A DNA stretch of 64,000 nucleotides, taken from assembly GCF_004114955.1 (NCBI RefSeq), contig NZ_CP030053.1:4030001-4094000 (forward strand), in the 5' to 3' direction. This DNA comes from Bradyrhizobium guangzhouense. GTDB taxonomy: Bacteria > Pseudomonadota > Alphaproteobacteria > Rhizobiales > Xanthobacteraceae. The translations under genes were made by a program, and so were the position numbers. The notes under the pieces were generated by a model. That model was not told where the DNA came from. It was given only the letters and a program-made list of their open reading frames with translations, and made no database searches. Shown piece by piece: positions 51,970-60,088 of this stretch (within the stretch, counting starts at the first letter, position 1; each line of letters opens with the position of its first letter).

Positions 51970-52944
51970 TTAGTGCTTTTCATGGCCGCCGGCGGGCCCA
52001 CCACCATGCGGAGCGGCGTTGACGTGCGGAGCGCCACCCCCGCCCGGATGCGGCATCGCGGGCGCAGGTGCAGCCGCACGCGGCGCCGGCATCTGCGCAT
52101 GGGCATTCATGGGCGCACCGTGGCTGACATTGGGCTGAGCCATATGCGGCATTGCGGGCCGGGCAGCAGGTGCGGCCGAAATGCGCGGTGCCTCATGGAC
52201 ACGCGCCGTCGGCTGCGCGCGCAGCGCAGCGTGGCTCGCCGACTGTTCGTGCATCATGCGTGCCTGCGCATCGCGGGGATTGCGCGCCTGCACCGCGGTA
52301 CGCTCATTGACGACGCGCTGGCTACGTTCGGCTCGATTCCGGTCGACGCCAACTGCGGCATCGCGCTTGGCGATGGTCGCATCATGCCGCGCGGTCGCGG
52401 CGTCGCGCCCGGAGACCGCGACATTGCCCTTGATGTTGTCTCTGGCGTGCTCGTCGCGGCCCAGCGCGACCGCAGCGTCGCGCGTCGCCGCGCGGCCGAT
52501 GCGGGCGGCGCGCGGATCGATCGTCATCCGTGTCGCCAAGCGCTCATGCGAAGTCCAGTAGCTGTTCCAGTAGGCATGACGGCGATACCAGGGACGTCCC
52601 TCGTAATAGCTCGACCAGTACGAGCTCAGCACGAAGGGAACGACCGGCACGCCGACCTCGTCGACATAGTCGGGGAGATAGACGTAGTGATTGCGGTAGA
52701 GATATTCGAGATATTCCGACGACACCCAGCCGCGGTCGTCGGAGAAGCTCACGTCACACCAGGCATTGCCGCGCAGGCAACCATGGATGTTGACGCGGGC
52801 GCCTTCGGGGACGCGATCGACCAGCGGAAAGCCCGCACCTGGACCCGCGCGCAAGCCCGTCGAAACGGTGACGATTCCAGGCGCGGCCAATGCAGCGGTC
52901 GGTGCAAGCAGCAATGCGGCAACTAAAGCGGTTCTCAGTCTCAT
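51970..52944 (-). CDS. Exported SH3-domain protein with disordered repeat tail
   Basis: A 324-residue protein. The signal peptide (MRLRTALVAALLLAPTAALA) is followed by a bacterial SH3 domain (about 22-85: VSTGLRAGPGAGFPLVDRVPEGARVNIHGCLRGNAWCDVSF, then GWVSSEYL). A Tyr/Trp-rich middle (VPVVPFVLSSYWSSYYEGRPWYRRHAYWNSYW) precedes a charged RDAAxAxRDxA repeat region and a Pro/Ala/Met/His-rich tail. Likely a cell-wall-bound protein; the ligand is unknown. GGAGGACTT precedes ATG 52944. A palindromic EcfG-like site lies upstream. Confidence 0.85.
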   Translation of the reverse strand: MRLRTALVAALLLAPTAALAAPGIVTVSTGLRAGPGAGFPLVDRVPEGARVNIHGCLRGNAWCDVSFSDDRGWVSSEYLEYLYRNHYVYLPDYVDEVGVPVVPFVLSSYWSSYYEGRPWYRRHAYWNSYWTSHERLATRMTIDPRAARIGRAATRDAAVALGRDEHARDNIKGNVAVSGRDAATARHDATIAKRDAAVGVDRNRAERSQRVVNERTAVQARNPRDAQARMMHEQSASHAALRAQPTARVHEAPRISAAPAARPAMPHMAQPNVSHGAPMNAHAQMPAPRAAAPAPAMPHPGGGGAPHVNAAPHGGGPAGGHEKH

Positions 52945-52967
52945 GGCGAAGTCCTCCTCTGACAGGC

Positions 52968-52995
52968 GGAACGCGCGAGCGGAATAAAGCGTTCC
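52968..52995. promoter_or_regulatory. EcfG-like palindromic promoter upstream of the SH3 gene
   Basis: Read on the minus strand: GGAAC (52991-52995), 17 bases, CGTT (52970-52973). The same element also reads GGAAC-N17-CGTT on the plus strand, because it lies in a GCGGAACGC/GCGTTCCGC inverted repeat, so it may instead be a hairpin or operator. Confidence 0.35.
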
Positions 52996-53084
52996 GCTCG
53001 CGAGCGCCGCATCAGCCGAAAGAGTGAGACGCGCACCTTGCACTGAGTTCAATATTCATCAGCCGTTCATCGGCGGAGCATGCG

Positions 53085-55007
53085 TCAGGTCTTCTGCAAC
53101 ATGAAGCCGTCGAAATATGCCGACAGCGCGACAAAACCATCGAGCGGCAGCACCTGCGCGACGTACTGATCCGGGCGCACCACGATCATGCAGCCCGCCA
53201 TCCGGTCGATGCCGCGCATCGTGAAGATATCTTGGCCGCTCTTGAGGTCGGGACAGAACATCTTTTCGTAGTCGAGCAGGCCGTAACGCCCCTTGCGTGG
53301 CAGCAGCATCGCGGGCATCGCCTGGATCGCAAGCTCGCGATGGTCCTGCTGAAACACCGCCCGCAGATCGATCACGGCATCGATGTCGGCGCCGACAGGG
53401 GTGTATCGCTTCACCGGCGATTGCCTGGATTCAGCAAGGAAATTGCAAAGCGCGCGAATGGCCGAGTTGTCTGCGCCCGGATCTTCGGCGCCCGAGAATG
53501 CGTAGATGCGGAAGCGACCATCGGCCTGCGCCGCGTGGCCGAGATGAACGGGCTTCGCATCCCCGAGCCGGATCACTGGCGCGGAATGGAAGCGCTTGCC
53601 GATGACGAGGCCTTTCGCCAGATGTTGATGCGAAGCCGCGCCCGTGAGGATCGACGGCGCGTAATGCGTCGCCGTGCCCGCGGTGTAGCGGCCGTGCCTG
53701 ACGAAATAATCCTGCGTCTTCGCCGCATCGGCGCCGCCGGCCTTGGCCGCCGAGGCCAAAATCCCGGCCCACTCGCGATCGAAATCGATCAACTCCTTCG
53801 CTACCGCCTGCCGCTCGGCCGAATAGGAATGCAGCAGGCTCGGTGCGCTCTGCTTTCGCAGCACGGCCGCAAGCTTCCAGCCGAGATTGAAGGCGTCCTG
53901 CATCGAAACATTCATGCCCTGCCCGGCCTTCGGGCTATGGGTATGGCAGGCATCGCCCGCAATGAAGATGCGCGGCTGCCGCGTCGCGATCTCGGGGTCA
54001 GGCACGTCGTCGAACTTGTCGGTCAGGCGCTGACCGATCTCGTAGACCGACCACCAGGCGATCTCCTTCACCTCGAGCGTATGCGGATTCAGGATCCGCC
54101 GCGCCTTCGCGATCACGTCGTCGGCGGTGATATTGCGATTGGCGACGCGCTCGCCGACGTCGAGTTTTGCCAACTCGACATAGAGGCGGACCATGTAACC
54201 GCCCTCGCGCGGAATGATGAGAAGGCTGCCGTCCTTCGCCGACTGGATCAGGGACTTGAACCGGATATCGGGGAAATCGGTCACCGCCAGCACATCCATC
54301 ACGCCCCAGGCGTGGTTGGCGGAATCGCCATGCAGCTCGCGGCCGATCGACTTGCGCACCGTGCTGCGCGCGCCGTCGCAGCCGACGACGTAGCGCGCCC
54401 TGATGGTCTCGACCTTGCCTTCGTTCCCGGCATCGCCACGTTCAAGGCGCACGGTCACCGCACGATCGGCGGGACCTGCGGCCGGATCGACCTCGAGGTC
54501 GAGCAGACGCCTGTTGTAATAGGGTTCGAGCTTGGCCTGTGATTTGCGCATGACGTCGAGAAAGCCGTCATGAATGCGCGCCTGGTTGAGGATGACGTGC
54601 GGGAATTCCGACAGGCCGTCCTCGACGTCCTGCACCCGGCCGCTGCGGACGATTGCCTCCGGCGCGCGCTCGTCGGGCTTCCAGAACGTCGTCTCGTTCA
54701 CCCAATAGGCTTCCTTCAGCACGCGCTCGCTGAAGCCAAAGGCATGGAACATCTCCATGGTGCGGCAGGCGATGCCGTCGGCCTGGCCCACCGAGAGCCG
54801 GCCCGGCTTCTGCTCGACGATGCAGGTCTTGATATCGGCGAATTGCGCGAGCTGTGCCGCGAGCATCAGGCCCGCGGGGCCACAGCCGACGATGAGAACA
54901 TCGACCTCATTAGGCACGGCGCCTACGGCACCTGGCGCCTGCACGCGCTCGGCGGGATCGGCGATTTCAGGATCGCCCGGCTGGAATCCATTGAGATGGA
55001 ATTGCAT
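53085..55007 (-). CDS. FAD-dependent aromatic monooxygenase (phenol hydroxylase-like)
   Basis: A 640-residue flavoprotein hydroxylase. The dinucleotide fold is VLIVGCGPAGLMLAAQLAQF (about 38-57). The NAD(P)H/DG motif is YVVGCDGARSTVRKSIG (about 207-223). The FAD-pyrophosphate GD motif is IFIAGDACHTHSPKAGQGMNVSMQDAFNLGWKLA (about 350). A C-terminal thioredoxin-like domain completes the phenol 2-monooxygenase architecture. It probably hydroxylates an aromatic ring at the cost of NADPH and O2; the substrate is unknown. It is divergent from a MarR regulator with a palindromic operator between. Confidence 0.92.
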   Translation of the reverse strand: MQFHLNGFQPGDPEIADPAERVQAPGAVGAVPNEVDVLIVGCGPAGLMLAAQLAQFADIKTCIVEQKPGRLSVGQADGIACRTMEMFHAFGFSERVLKEAYWVNETTFWKPDERAPEAIVRSGRVQDVEDGLSEFPHVILNQARIHDGFLDVMRKSQAKLEPYYNRRLLDLEVDPAAGPADRAVTVRLERGDAGNEGKVETIRARYVVGCDGARSTVRKSIGRELHGDSANHAWGVMDVLAVTDFPDIRFKSLIQSAKDGSLLIIPREGGYMVRLYVELAKLDVGERVANRNITADDVIAKARRILNPHTLEVKEIAWWSVYEIGQRLTDKFDDVPDPEIATRQPRIFIAGDACHTHSPKAGQGMNVSMQDAFNLGWKLAAVLRKQSAPSLLHSYSAERQAVAKELIDFDREWAGILASAAKAGGADAAKTQDYFVRHGRYTAGTATHYAPSILTGAASHQHLAKGLVIGKRFHSAPVIRLGDAKPVHLGHAAQADGRFRIYAFSGAEDPGADNSAIRALCNFLAESRQSPVKRYTPVGADIDAVIDLRAVFQQDHRELAIQAMPAMLLPRKGRYGLLDYEKMFCPDLKSGQDIFTMRGIDRMAGCMIVVRPDQYVAQVLPLDGFVALSAYFDGFMLQKT

Positions 55008-55039
55008 GCGCCTCTCCCATTGACGATTTGCCTGATATT

Positions 55040-55066
55040 AGTCAGTATACTGACTATCAGTATACT
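55040..55066. promoter_or_regulatory. MarR-type operator pair
   Basis: AGTCAGTATACTGACT (55040-55055) is a perfect 16-bp palindrome. A partial copy AGTATACT (55059-55066) is centred 15 bases further on. Both lie between the divergent monooxygenase and MarR genes. Confidence 0.7.
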
Positions 55067-55108
55067 CGTCAACAATCCGCCACCGTCCCTGCCCTCACGG
55101 AGAATTCG

Positions 55109-55573
55109 GTGAAAGACAACAACGACATGCCCGGCCATCTGGCGCGGCGATTTCAACAGATCGCGGTGGCGGTATTCTTGGCCGAGGTCGGTGAAGCCGG
55201 CTTCGACCTCACTCCGGTGCAGTACGCGGCGCTCGCGACCATCAAGGCCAATCCCGGGCTCGACCAGGTCACTCTCGCCGGATTGATTGCCTATGACCGC
55301 ACCACCATCACCGGCGTGGTCGATCGGCTGGTGCAGAAGGGCCTTGCCGAGCGCCGCGCCAGTGCCCGCGACCGCCGCGCCCGCGAGCTCGAGATCACCG
55401 ACGAGGGCCGGCGTACGCTGCGCAAGATCACGCCGGCAGTTGAATCCGCCCAAGCCGTCATGCTCCGCGGCCTCAGCGCGAGGGAGGGCGAGGAGCTGAT
55501 GAGGCTGCTGCGCAAGGCCATTGCCGCCGGCAATGAGCTCAGCCGCGCCCCGTTGCGCGATATCAAGGCATGA
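55109..55573 (+). CDS. MarR family transcriptional regulator
   Basis: A 154-residue winged-helix repressor. The DNA-binding region is FDLTPVQYAALATIKANPGLDQVTLAGLIAYDRTTITGVVDRLVQKGLAERRASARDRRARELEITDEG, with the wing at RRASARDRRARE. GTG 55109 follows ACGGAG with good spacing; ATG 55127 is an alternative. It is divergent from the monooxygenase gene and probably represses it and itself through the AGTCAGTATACTGACT palindrome; an aromatic substrate is a likely inducer. Confidence 0.9.
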   Translation: MKDNNDMPGHLARRFQQIAVAVFLAEVGEAGFDLTPVQYAALATIKANPGLDQVTLAGLIAYDRTTITGVVDRLVQKGLAERRASARDRRARELEITDEGRRTLRKITPAVESAQAVMLRGLSAREGEELMRLLRKAIAAGNELSRAPLRDIKA

Positions 55574-55694
55574 CCGGCTCGCCGGATGCGTAGATGTCGC
55601 AGCGCGGAGAAACCTGGAACTAACCTTCGGCTGCTATGGTCGGCGGCAATTCTGCGTTTAACACGCCATTAACTTTGCCTTTTTGGAGTTTCGG

Positions 55695-56126
55695 ATGTCG
55701 AGATTCGTCACTGCGGCCGCAATCATCGCGCTGACCACCGGTCATGCGCTTGCGAATGGCCATGGTGGCGAGGCCCCTCCTCCGCCGAAGCCCGAGGCGA
55801 CATCCGCTCCCGCGAAGGTGGTCCTGACCAAGCAGGGCCCCAAGCTCGTCGATCCCAAGGGGATGACGCTCTACTATTATGAGCGCGACACCACGGGCAA
55901 GACGTCGAACTGCAACGGCAAGTGCACCGAAAGCTGGGTGCCGCTCGCCGCAACCACCGAAGCCAAGGCCATTGGCGACTTCACCGTGATCGACCGCGAG
56001 GACGGCAGCAAGATGTGGGCGTATCGCTATCGCCCGCTCTACACGTCACCGGCCGACAAGGCGCCGGGCGATGCCAACGGCAACGCCACGACGTTGCAAT
56101 GGCGCATCGCCCGCCCCGACAATTAA
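55695..56126 (+). CDS. Exported COG4315-type repeat protein
   Basis: A 143-residue protein. The signal peptide ends HALA-N near residue 21. The two COG4315 repeats (secreted repeat of unknown function) are KLVDPKGMTLYYYERDTTGKTSNCNGKCTESWVPLAA and DFTVIDREDGSKMWAYRYRPLYTSPADKAPGDANGN. The CNGKC cysteine pair and the W-rich YxxxPLY motifs are conserved. It is a probable periplasmic protein of unknown role. GGAG precedes ATG 55695. Confidence 0.85.
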   Translation: MSRFVTAAAIIALTTGHALANGHGGEAPPPPKPEATSAPAKVVLTKQGPKLVDPKGMTLYYYERDTTGKTSNCNGKCTESWVPLAATTEAKAIGDFTVIDREDGSKMWAYRYRPLYTSPADKAPGDANGNATTLQWRIARPDN

Positions 56127-56344
56127 GGCGCGAACGGCGCGCGTCCTGCTCCGCTCGGCGCGCTCGTGAGCTTGGCGTGGGCTGCGGAATCGGCCGAGGC
56201 GTAGTTCACCTCGGGATTCCAATGCAGCGCTGCATAGACGATGAGTCCGGCCAGGATCGACCCGTAGAAACCGAGCGTGGCCAAACGCCACCTGCGCACG
56301 ATGCGGCGATCGTTCTCATCAAATTGTTCAATGAAATTTTGCAT
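56123..56344 (-). CDS. Small single-pass membrane protein, hypothetical
   Basis: Seventy-three residues: polar N-terminus (MQNFIEQFDENDRRIVRRWRLA), one helix (TLGFYGSILAGLIVYAALHW) and a Pro/Ser-rich tail. GGGAGG five bases before ATG 56344 fixes the start. It converges on the COG4315 gene with a four-base overlap of ends. The function is unknown. Confidence 0.7.
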   Translation of the reverse strand: MQNFIEQFDENDRRIVRRWRLATLGFYGSILAGLIVYAALHWNPEVNYASADSAAHAKLTSAPSGAGRAPFAP

Positions 56345-56500
56345 GATGCCTCCCATGGCAACGAGCCATGGAGGCGTAGCGCAACTGCAGCAAAACGCCT
56401 GTGAAGCAATTCACCTTTGCGGTCGACCAACCGACAGTCGACGCGGTCGCGTCATCAAGCTTCGGTGATGCGACCGACGTGACAGGTCAGATCGATTGCC

Positions 56501-57154
56501 TTATCCGCGCCAACTCGGCCCCGAGTCAATCTGCGCGCTTTGTCCTGGCGGCAGTACAACGACAGTCGCGTTGAGCTTCACCCGGTCGAACAGATCGATC
56601 ACGTCCTCGTTGCGCATCCTGATACAGCCCGACGAGATCGCCTGCCCGATATATTCCGGCTGATTGGTGCCGTGAATGCGATAGAGCGTGTCCTTGTTGC
56701 CGGCATAGAGATAGATGCCGCGTGCACCCAGCGGATTGGCGGGACCGCCGGGCACGCGTGCAGGATATGGCCCCAATCGCGCCTGAATTTCGGGGGTCGG
56801 CACCCAATCCGGCCATTCCGCCAGCCGGCCAACGCGCGCCACGCCCGAGAAGGCCATCGCCTCCTCGCCGACCGCAACGCCATAGCGGATCGCCTTGCCG
56901 TCGGGCAGAACGTAGTAGAGGTAGCGCGCATCGGTATCGACCAGGATGGTGCCCGGCAGCTCCTTGCGCGGATAATCGACGATGTGACGGAGATATTGCT
57001 CGGGCACGTTTGCCTGGGCGTAAGGCGTGTGCGCGAGCAACTCGCGGTCGCGCGCCGTCATGCTGGCATCTGTCGATGGCGAGAGAGTCGTCTGCATGCA
57101 GCCGCCGAGCGGCAGCAGTGCAACGACGAACAAAACGAGGAGAGATCTTGGCAC
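56501..57154 (-). CDS. L,D-transpeptidase (YkuD), lipoprotein
   Basis: A 217-residue periplasmic enzyme. A lipoprotein signal PRSLLVLFVVALLPLGGC ends in a lipobox, so it is anchored in the membrane. The YkuD domain carries the catalytic segment YRIHGTNQPEYIGQAISSGCIRM, with His and the nucleophile Cys of SSGCIRM, after YGVAVGEEAMAFSGVARVGRLAEWP. It makes 3-3 cross-links or attaches proteins to peptidoglycan. GTG 57154 begins the signal exactly; ATG 57214 would add 20 unlike residues. Confidence 0.88.
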   Translation of the reverse strand: MPRSLLVLFVVALLPLGGCMQTTLSPSTDASMTARDRELLAHTPYAQANVPEQYLRHIVDYPRKELPGTILVDTDARYLYYVLPDGKAIRYGVAVGEEAMAFSGVARVGRLAEWPDWVPTPEIQARLGPYPARVPGGPANPLGARGIYLYAGNKDTLYRIHGTNQPEYIGQAISSGCIRMRNEDVIDLFDRVKLNATVVVLPPGQSAQIDSGPSWRG

Positions 57155-57436
57155 CGCCGGCCCCCGATAGCGGTTAGCAGCACCCCCAGCGGAGCGAGAT
57201 GCTGCCCAAATCATGCTGAAAACAAGGCAATGCGGAACACGTGCCCGTGTTCGGCCCATCAGGTTCCATCACCACATCTGGCAGAAGACGGTCGCGATGT
57301 CTCCATCGCCTCGCCTTGCTTTGGTCAAACCCGGCTGGACTCGTGCGTACGGGGCCAGCCTGATCAAATTGGGACGGGCTCATGAAACAGATCGGCTCGC
57401 GCCAATGCGGACGACCAAGGGGTCAAAGGAGCTGCG

Positions 57437-58462
57437 ATGCTCGCGACGTTGAACAGCCGCCAGATCGTCGATGAGATCGTGAAGGACACGGTCAAGGACA
57501 ACGATCCGCATGACGCGGTACAGATTTCGCCTGATGTGATCAGGGCGTCTCGCGTGAGCAGCGAGACGCCGACGCTGGCACCGGAGTTTACGGCGCGGCC
57601 CGAGCCGAAATTCGCGCCCGAGCCGAAAGCGACGATCGAGCCGAAGTTCAGCCCCGTATCGGTGCCGCAAGCAGCCGAGCCCCAACCGGCCGCGCCTTCG
57701 GTCGACACCGCCGTACGCGTCACCGCCACCGATGATCACATCAGACCGAAGCGGTCGGCGGCCGGCAAATGGCTGCGCGGCGCGTTCCTCACGTTCCTGT
57801 TCGCGGGCGGCAGTGCCGCGGCGACCATCGCCTGGGAGAAGCACGGCGACACTGCGACGCAGATGCTCGCCGAATGGACCCCGGCCCTGGCCTCGCTGCT
57901 GCCTGCGACGTCGCAGACTGCACCGGTTGCAGCCGCGCAGGCGGCACCTCCGGCCGCGCAGGATCAGACCGCCGATCAAACCGCGACGACGCCCGCTTCG
58001 CCAATTGCCACGGCCGCTGCCGCGCCGACGGCACCACCCCCTGATGCCGGGCCTTCGGTGGAATCGATGACGCGCGACATCGCCTCGATGGCGCAGCAGA
58101 TCGAGCAGCTCAAGGCCAACATCGCCGAGTTGAAGGCAGGTCAGGAGCAGATGGTGCGCGAGATGGCGAAGCCGCCTGCGCCCAAGCCGATCGCTGAGGC
58201 GAAACCACCGAGCGCCCCGCCCGCGCGCATGTCGGCGCTGCCGCCGCGCGCTCCGGCGCCGATGCCGCCTGTTCGCAAACCGAAGCCCGTGGTGTCGCAC
58301 ACTTACGCGCCGGCCCATGCACCAGCGTCGCTTGCGCCTCCGCCGCCGCCTTCGCAGGCAGCCGCGCTGCCGCCACCAGCGGTGGCAGCGCCCGTCGCGA
58401 CGACGCAAGCTGTTGCCGATGATGATGGGCCTGTCGTGCGTCCGCCGATGCCGCTGCGCTAG
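57437..58462 (+). CDS. Proline/alanine-rich membrane-anchored protein, hypothetical
   Basis: A 341-residue protein. A cytosolic Pro/Glu-rich N-terminus (PEFTARPEPKFAPEPKATIEPKF) precedes one transmembrane helix (about 111-129, LRGAFLTFLFAGGSAAATIAW). A periplasmic low-complexity stretch is followed by a coiled coil (SMTRDIASMAQQIEQLKANIAELKAGQEQMVREMAK, about 206-241) and a long Pro/Ala tail ending PPMPLR. The layout recalls TonB-like or wall-spanning proteins but no known domain is present. A terminator-like hairpin follows. Confidence 0.65.
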   Translation: MLATLNSRQIVDEIVKDTVKDNDPHDAVQISPDVIRASRVSSETPTLAPEFTARPEPKFAPEPKATIEPKFSPVSVPQAAEPQPAAPSVDTAVRVTATDDHIRPKRSAAGKWLRGAFLTFLFAGGSAAATIAWEKHGDTATQMLAEWTPALASLLPATSQTAPVAAAQAAPPAAQDQTADQTATTPASPIATAAAAPTAPPPDAGPSVESMTRDIASMAQQIEQLKANIAELKAGQEQMVREMAKPPAPKPIAEAKPPSAPPARMSALPPRAPAPMPPVRKPKPVVSHTYAPAHAPASLAPPPPPSQAAALPPPAVAAPVATTQAVADDDGPVVRPPMPLR

Positions 58463-58558
58463 CGCATCATCGAAGGGCGACGCAAGCTGTCCTGTTCGAC
58501 GTGATCATGCGACGATGTGGCTCCGTGCTACTACGGGGATGCACGGCTCGACCCAAAG

Positions 58559-58596
58559 AGAAAAGGCCGTCGGGATCTATGCCGCCGGCCTTCTCT
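58559..58596 (+). terminator. Terminator-like hairpin after the Pro-rich gene
   Basis: AGAAAAGGCCG / CGGCCTTCTCT, an 11-bp stem with one mismatch and a 15-base loop; modest T content follows. Confidence 0.6.
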
Positions 58597-58836
58597 TGCA
58601 GCTGCCGGTTCCCGGAGCCCGGTTCTGCTGCAATTCCATGCCTTATGATCAGGCCGATATATTTAATAAAATCTTAAGGCGCGCGAACGTTGCACATCAT
58701 TTCTGCGCCATACGCACAGAGATTGCGCGCTCCGTTCATCGGTTAGAGATCGACTCAGTGCTACGATCCGGCATGTGTCGAAGACTTCCGTTGAAGCCTT
58801 CGTGTGAAGATTGGGTCGTCACACCGGGGAATTCGA
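58597..58836. other. Intergenic stretch before the DUF6894-like gene
   Basis: Together with the hairpin this fills the 374-base gap after the Pro-rich gene. It includes an AT-rich patch (ATATATTTAATAAAATCTTAAGG, 58656-58679) that could hold a promoter. No reading frame is convincing. Confidence 0.4.
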
Positions 58837-59067
58837 ATGCCGTATTATTCCTTCGATCTCGTTGACGGTGAAGAGTTCAAGAACCAGGGCGGAATCATCC
58901 TCGAGGACATCGAGGTCGCCTCTGATCGTGCCGTTCAACTCGCAAGCGAGCTGTCACAGGTGAAGCCTGAGTTGCAGCAGAAAGGTTGCTCGGTGCGCGT
59001 CACCGATCGCGATCACGTCGAGGTCTATCGCACCCCACTCGATCCCGTGCCGGCCTGGCGACGCTAA
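58837..59067 (+). CDS. DUF6894-like small protein
   Basis: A 76-residue protein (MPYYSFDLVDGEEFKNQGGIILEDIEVASDRAVQLASELSQ...). The opening MPYYSFDLV, then GxxLxDxExAxxEA-like pattern, is that of a family of small rhizobial proteins (DUF6894), common in Bradyrhizobium with many paralogues. The function is unknown. GGGGA precedes ATG 58837. The chain ends in the basic RTPLDPVPAWRR. Confidence 0.7.
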   Translation: MPYYSFDLVDGEEFKNQGGIILEDIEVASDRAVQLASELSQVKPELQQKGCSVRVTDRDHVEVYRTPLDPVPAWRR

Positions 59068-59166
59068 CCCTCTGCACCGCACGAGCAGGCAACAATCACG
59101 CCCTGCCACCATTGCGGAGCGGCCCGCAGGACGCTAGCCTCCCTACAAAACGAGGAGGACCCAGGG

Positions 59167-59559
59167 ATGCGCGCCCCTTTGCTGATGGCAGGCCTGTTGC
59201 TGATCGCAGCTCCAGCCCAGGCGGCTGACGACCACACACGCTCGAACTATGTGACGATGGTCTTGCAGGCCTTCGCCGCCAAGGTCGAGTGTCCTGGTAC
59301 GGACGTGGTCTATCAGGATCTGGTGCAAAAGGCCCAGCAGATGCAACTGCCCGACGGCACCACCGAGCAGGTGCGCAAGGCAATTGCCTGGATGCACACC
59401 GGCGGCAAGATGGGCGAGAAGCAGGCCGACGACATCATGGCCGAGGTCGCGGTCGCAACCCAGATGACGGACCTCGACCAGCGCCGGCTCGGCATGAGCA
59501 ATTGGTGCGAAAAGCAGAAGACCAGCCTCGCCGGTCTGATCCGCAGCAAGGGCGGCTAG
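59167..59559 (+). CDS. Small exported protein, hypothetical
   Basis: A 130-residue protein with a signal peptide (MRAPLLMAGLLLIAAPAQA). The mature part is helical with two cysteines (AAKVECPGTD and MSNWCEKQK) that may pair. GGAGGACCCAGGG precedes the ATG. No family was recognised; a plain periplasmic helical bundle is likely. Confidence 0.75.
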   Translation: MRAPLLMAGLLLIAAPAQAADDHTRSNYVTMVLQAFAAKVECPGTDVVYQDLVQKAQQMQLPDGTTEQVRKAIAWMHTGGKMGEKQADDIMAEVAVATQMTDLDQRRLGMSNWCEKQKTSLAGLIRSKGG

Positions 59560-59660
59560 AGCGTGATCCGGAAAAGCGCGCAGCGGTTTTCCGAAAAGAT
59601 CATGCTCAAACAACAGCCTAAGCGCGATGACGATTCATCCTAAACTCATCGCGCTTTAGG
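59559..59660. repeat. Interspersed palindromic repeat (GCGTGATCCGGAAAA type)
   Basis: Two hairpins: GCGTGATCCGGAAAA with TTTTCCGAAAAGATCATGC, and a perfect 11-bp stem AAGCGCGATGA (59620-59630) / TCATCGCGCTT (59646-59656). I recall this pattern as a common Bradyrhizobium intergenic element. Confidence 0.75.
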
Positions 59661-59761
59661 CATCGCCTGGCCGTTAAGCACGCCGCGACGGAACCGCCGC
59701 TCCGGCCCATAATTGTCACATTCCTCGCCAGCATGCGGGTGTTTTCAACCCGGAGACCCCC

Positions 59762-60010
59762 ATGCGGATACCTCATCTTGTCTTCGCCGGTGCGCTCGCG
59801 GTGAGCGCCGTGCTGGCAGCGCCAGCGCTGGCGAGAAATGCCGACGCCCAGAAGGGCGAGGACAAGGCGGCCTCTTCGTCCTGCAGCGCCTATCAGCAGG
59901 GCCCCGATGGGTCCTGGGAGCAGCTTCCCTGCCAGGAGGCCGGCGAGCGGGCTCAGCCGCAGACCCATCACAAGCCGGTGCCGCAAGGCGCCGAGCAAGG
60001 CGAGCGCTGA
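59762..60010 (+). CDS. Small exported protein, hypothetical
   Basis: An 82-residue protein with a signal peptide (MRIPHLVFAGALAVSAVLAAPALA). The mature chain is hydrophilic and contains SSSCSAYQQGPDGSWEQLPCQEAGER, with two cysteines, then a His/Pro/Gln-rich end. It follows a repeat element and precedes a sensor kinase. No known family. Confidence 0.7.
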   Translation: MRIPHLVFAGALAVSAVLAAPALARNADAQKGEDKAASSSCSAYQQGPDGSWEQLPCQEAGERAQPQTHHKPVPQGAEQGER

Positions 60011-60088
60011 GCCGCGGATCACGCGGGAACCCGCCGGTTCCGGTCGGGTTGAGATGGACGGCTTGCCGCGGGGCTTCCGCCCAGTAGA

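Noticed and set aside
60027..60055. GGAAC-N16-GGTT as a further EcfG promoter before the PAS hybrid kinase
   Set aside because: The -10 element deviates from CGTT at its first, conserved base, and the surrounding sequence is GC-rich enough for this to be chance.
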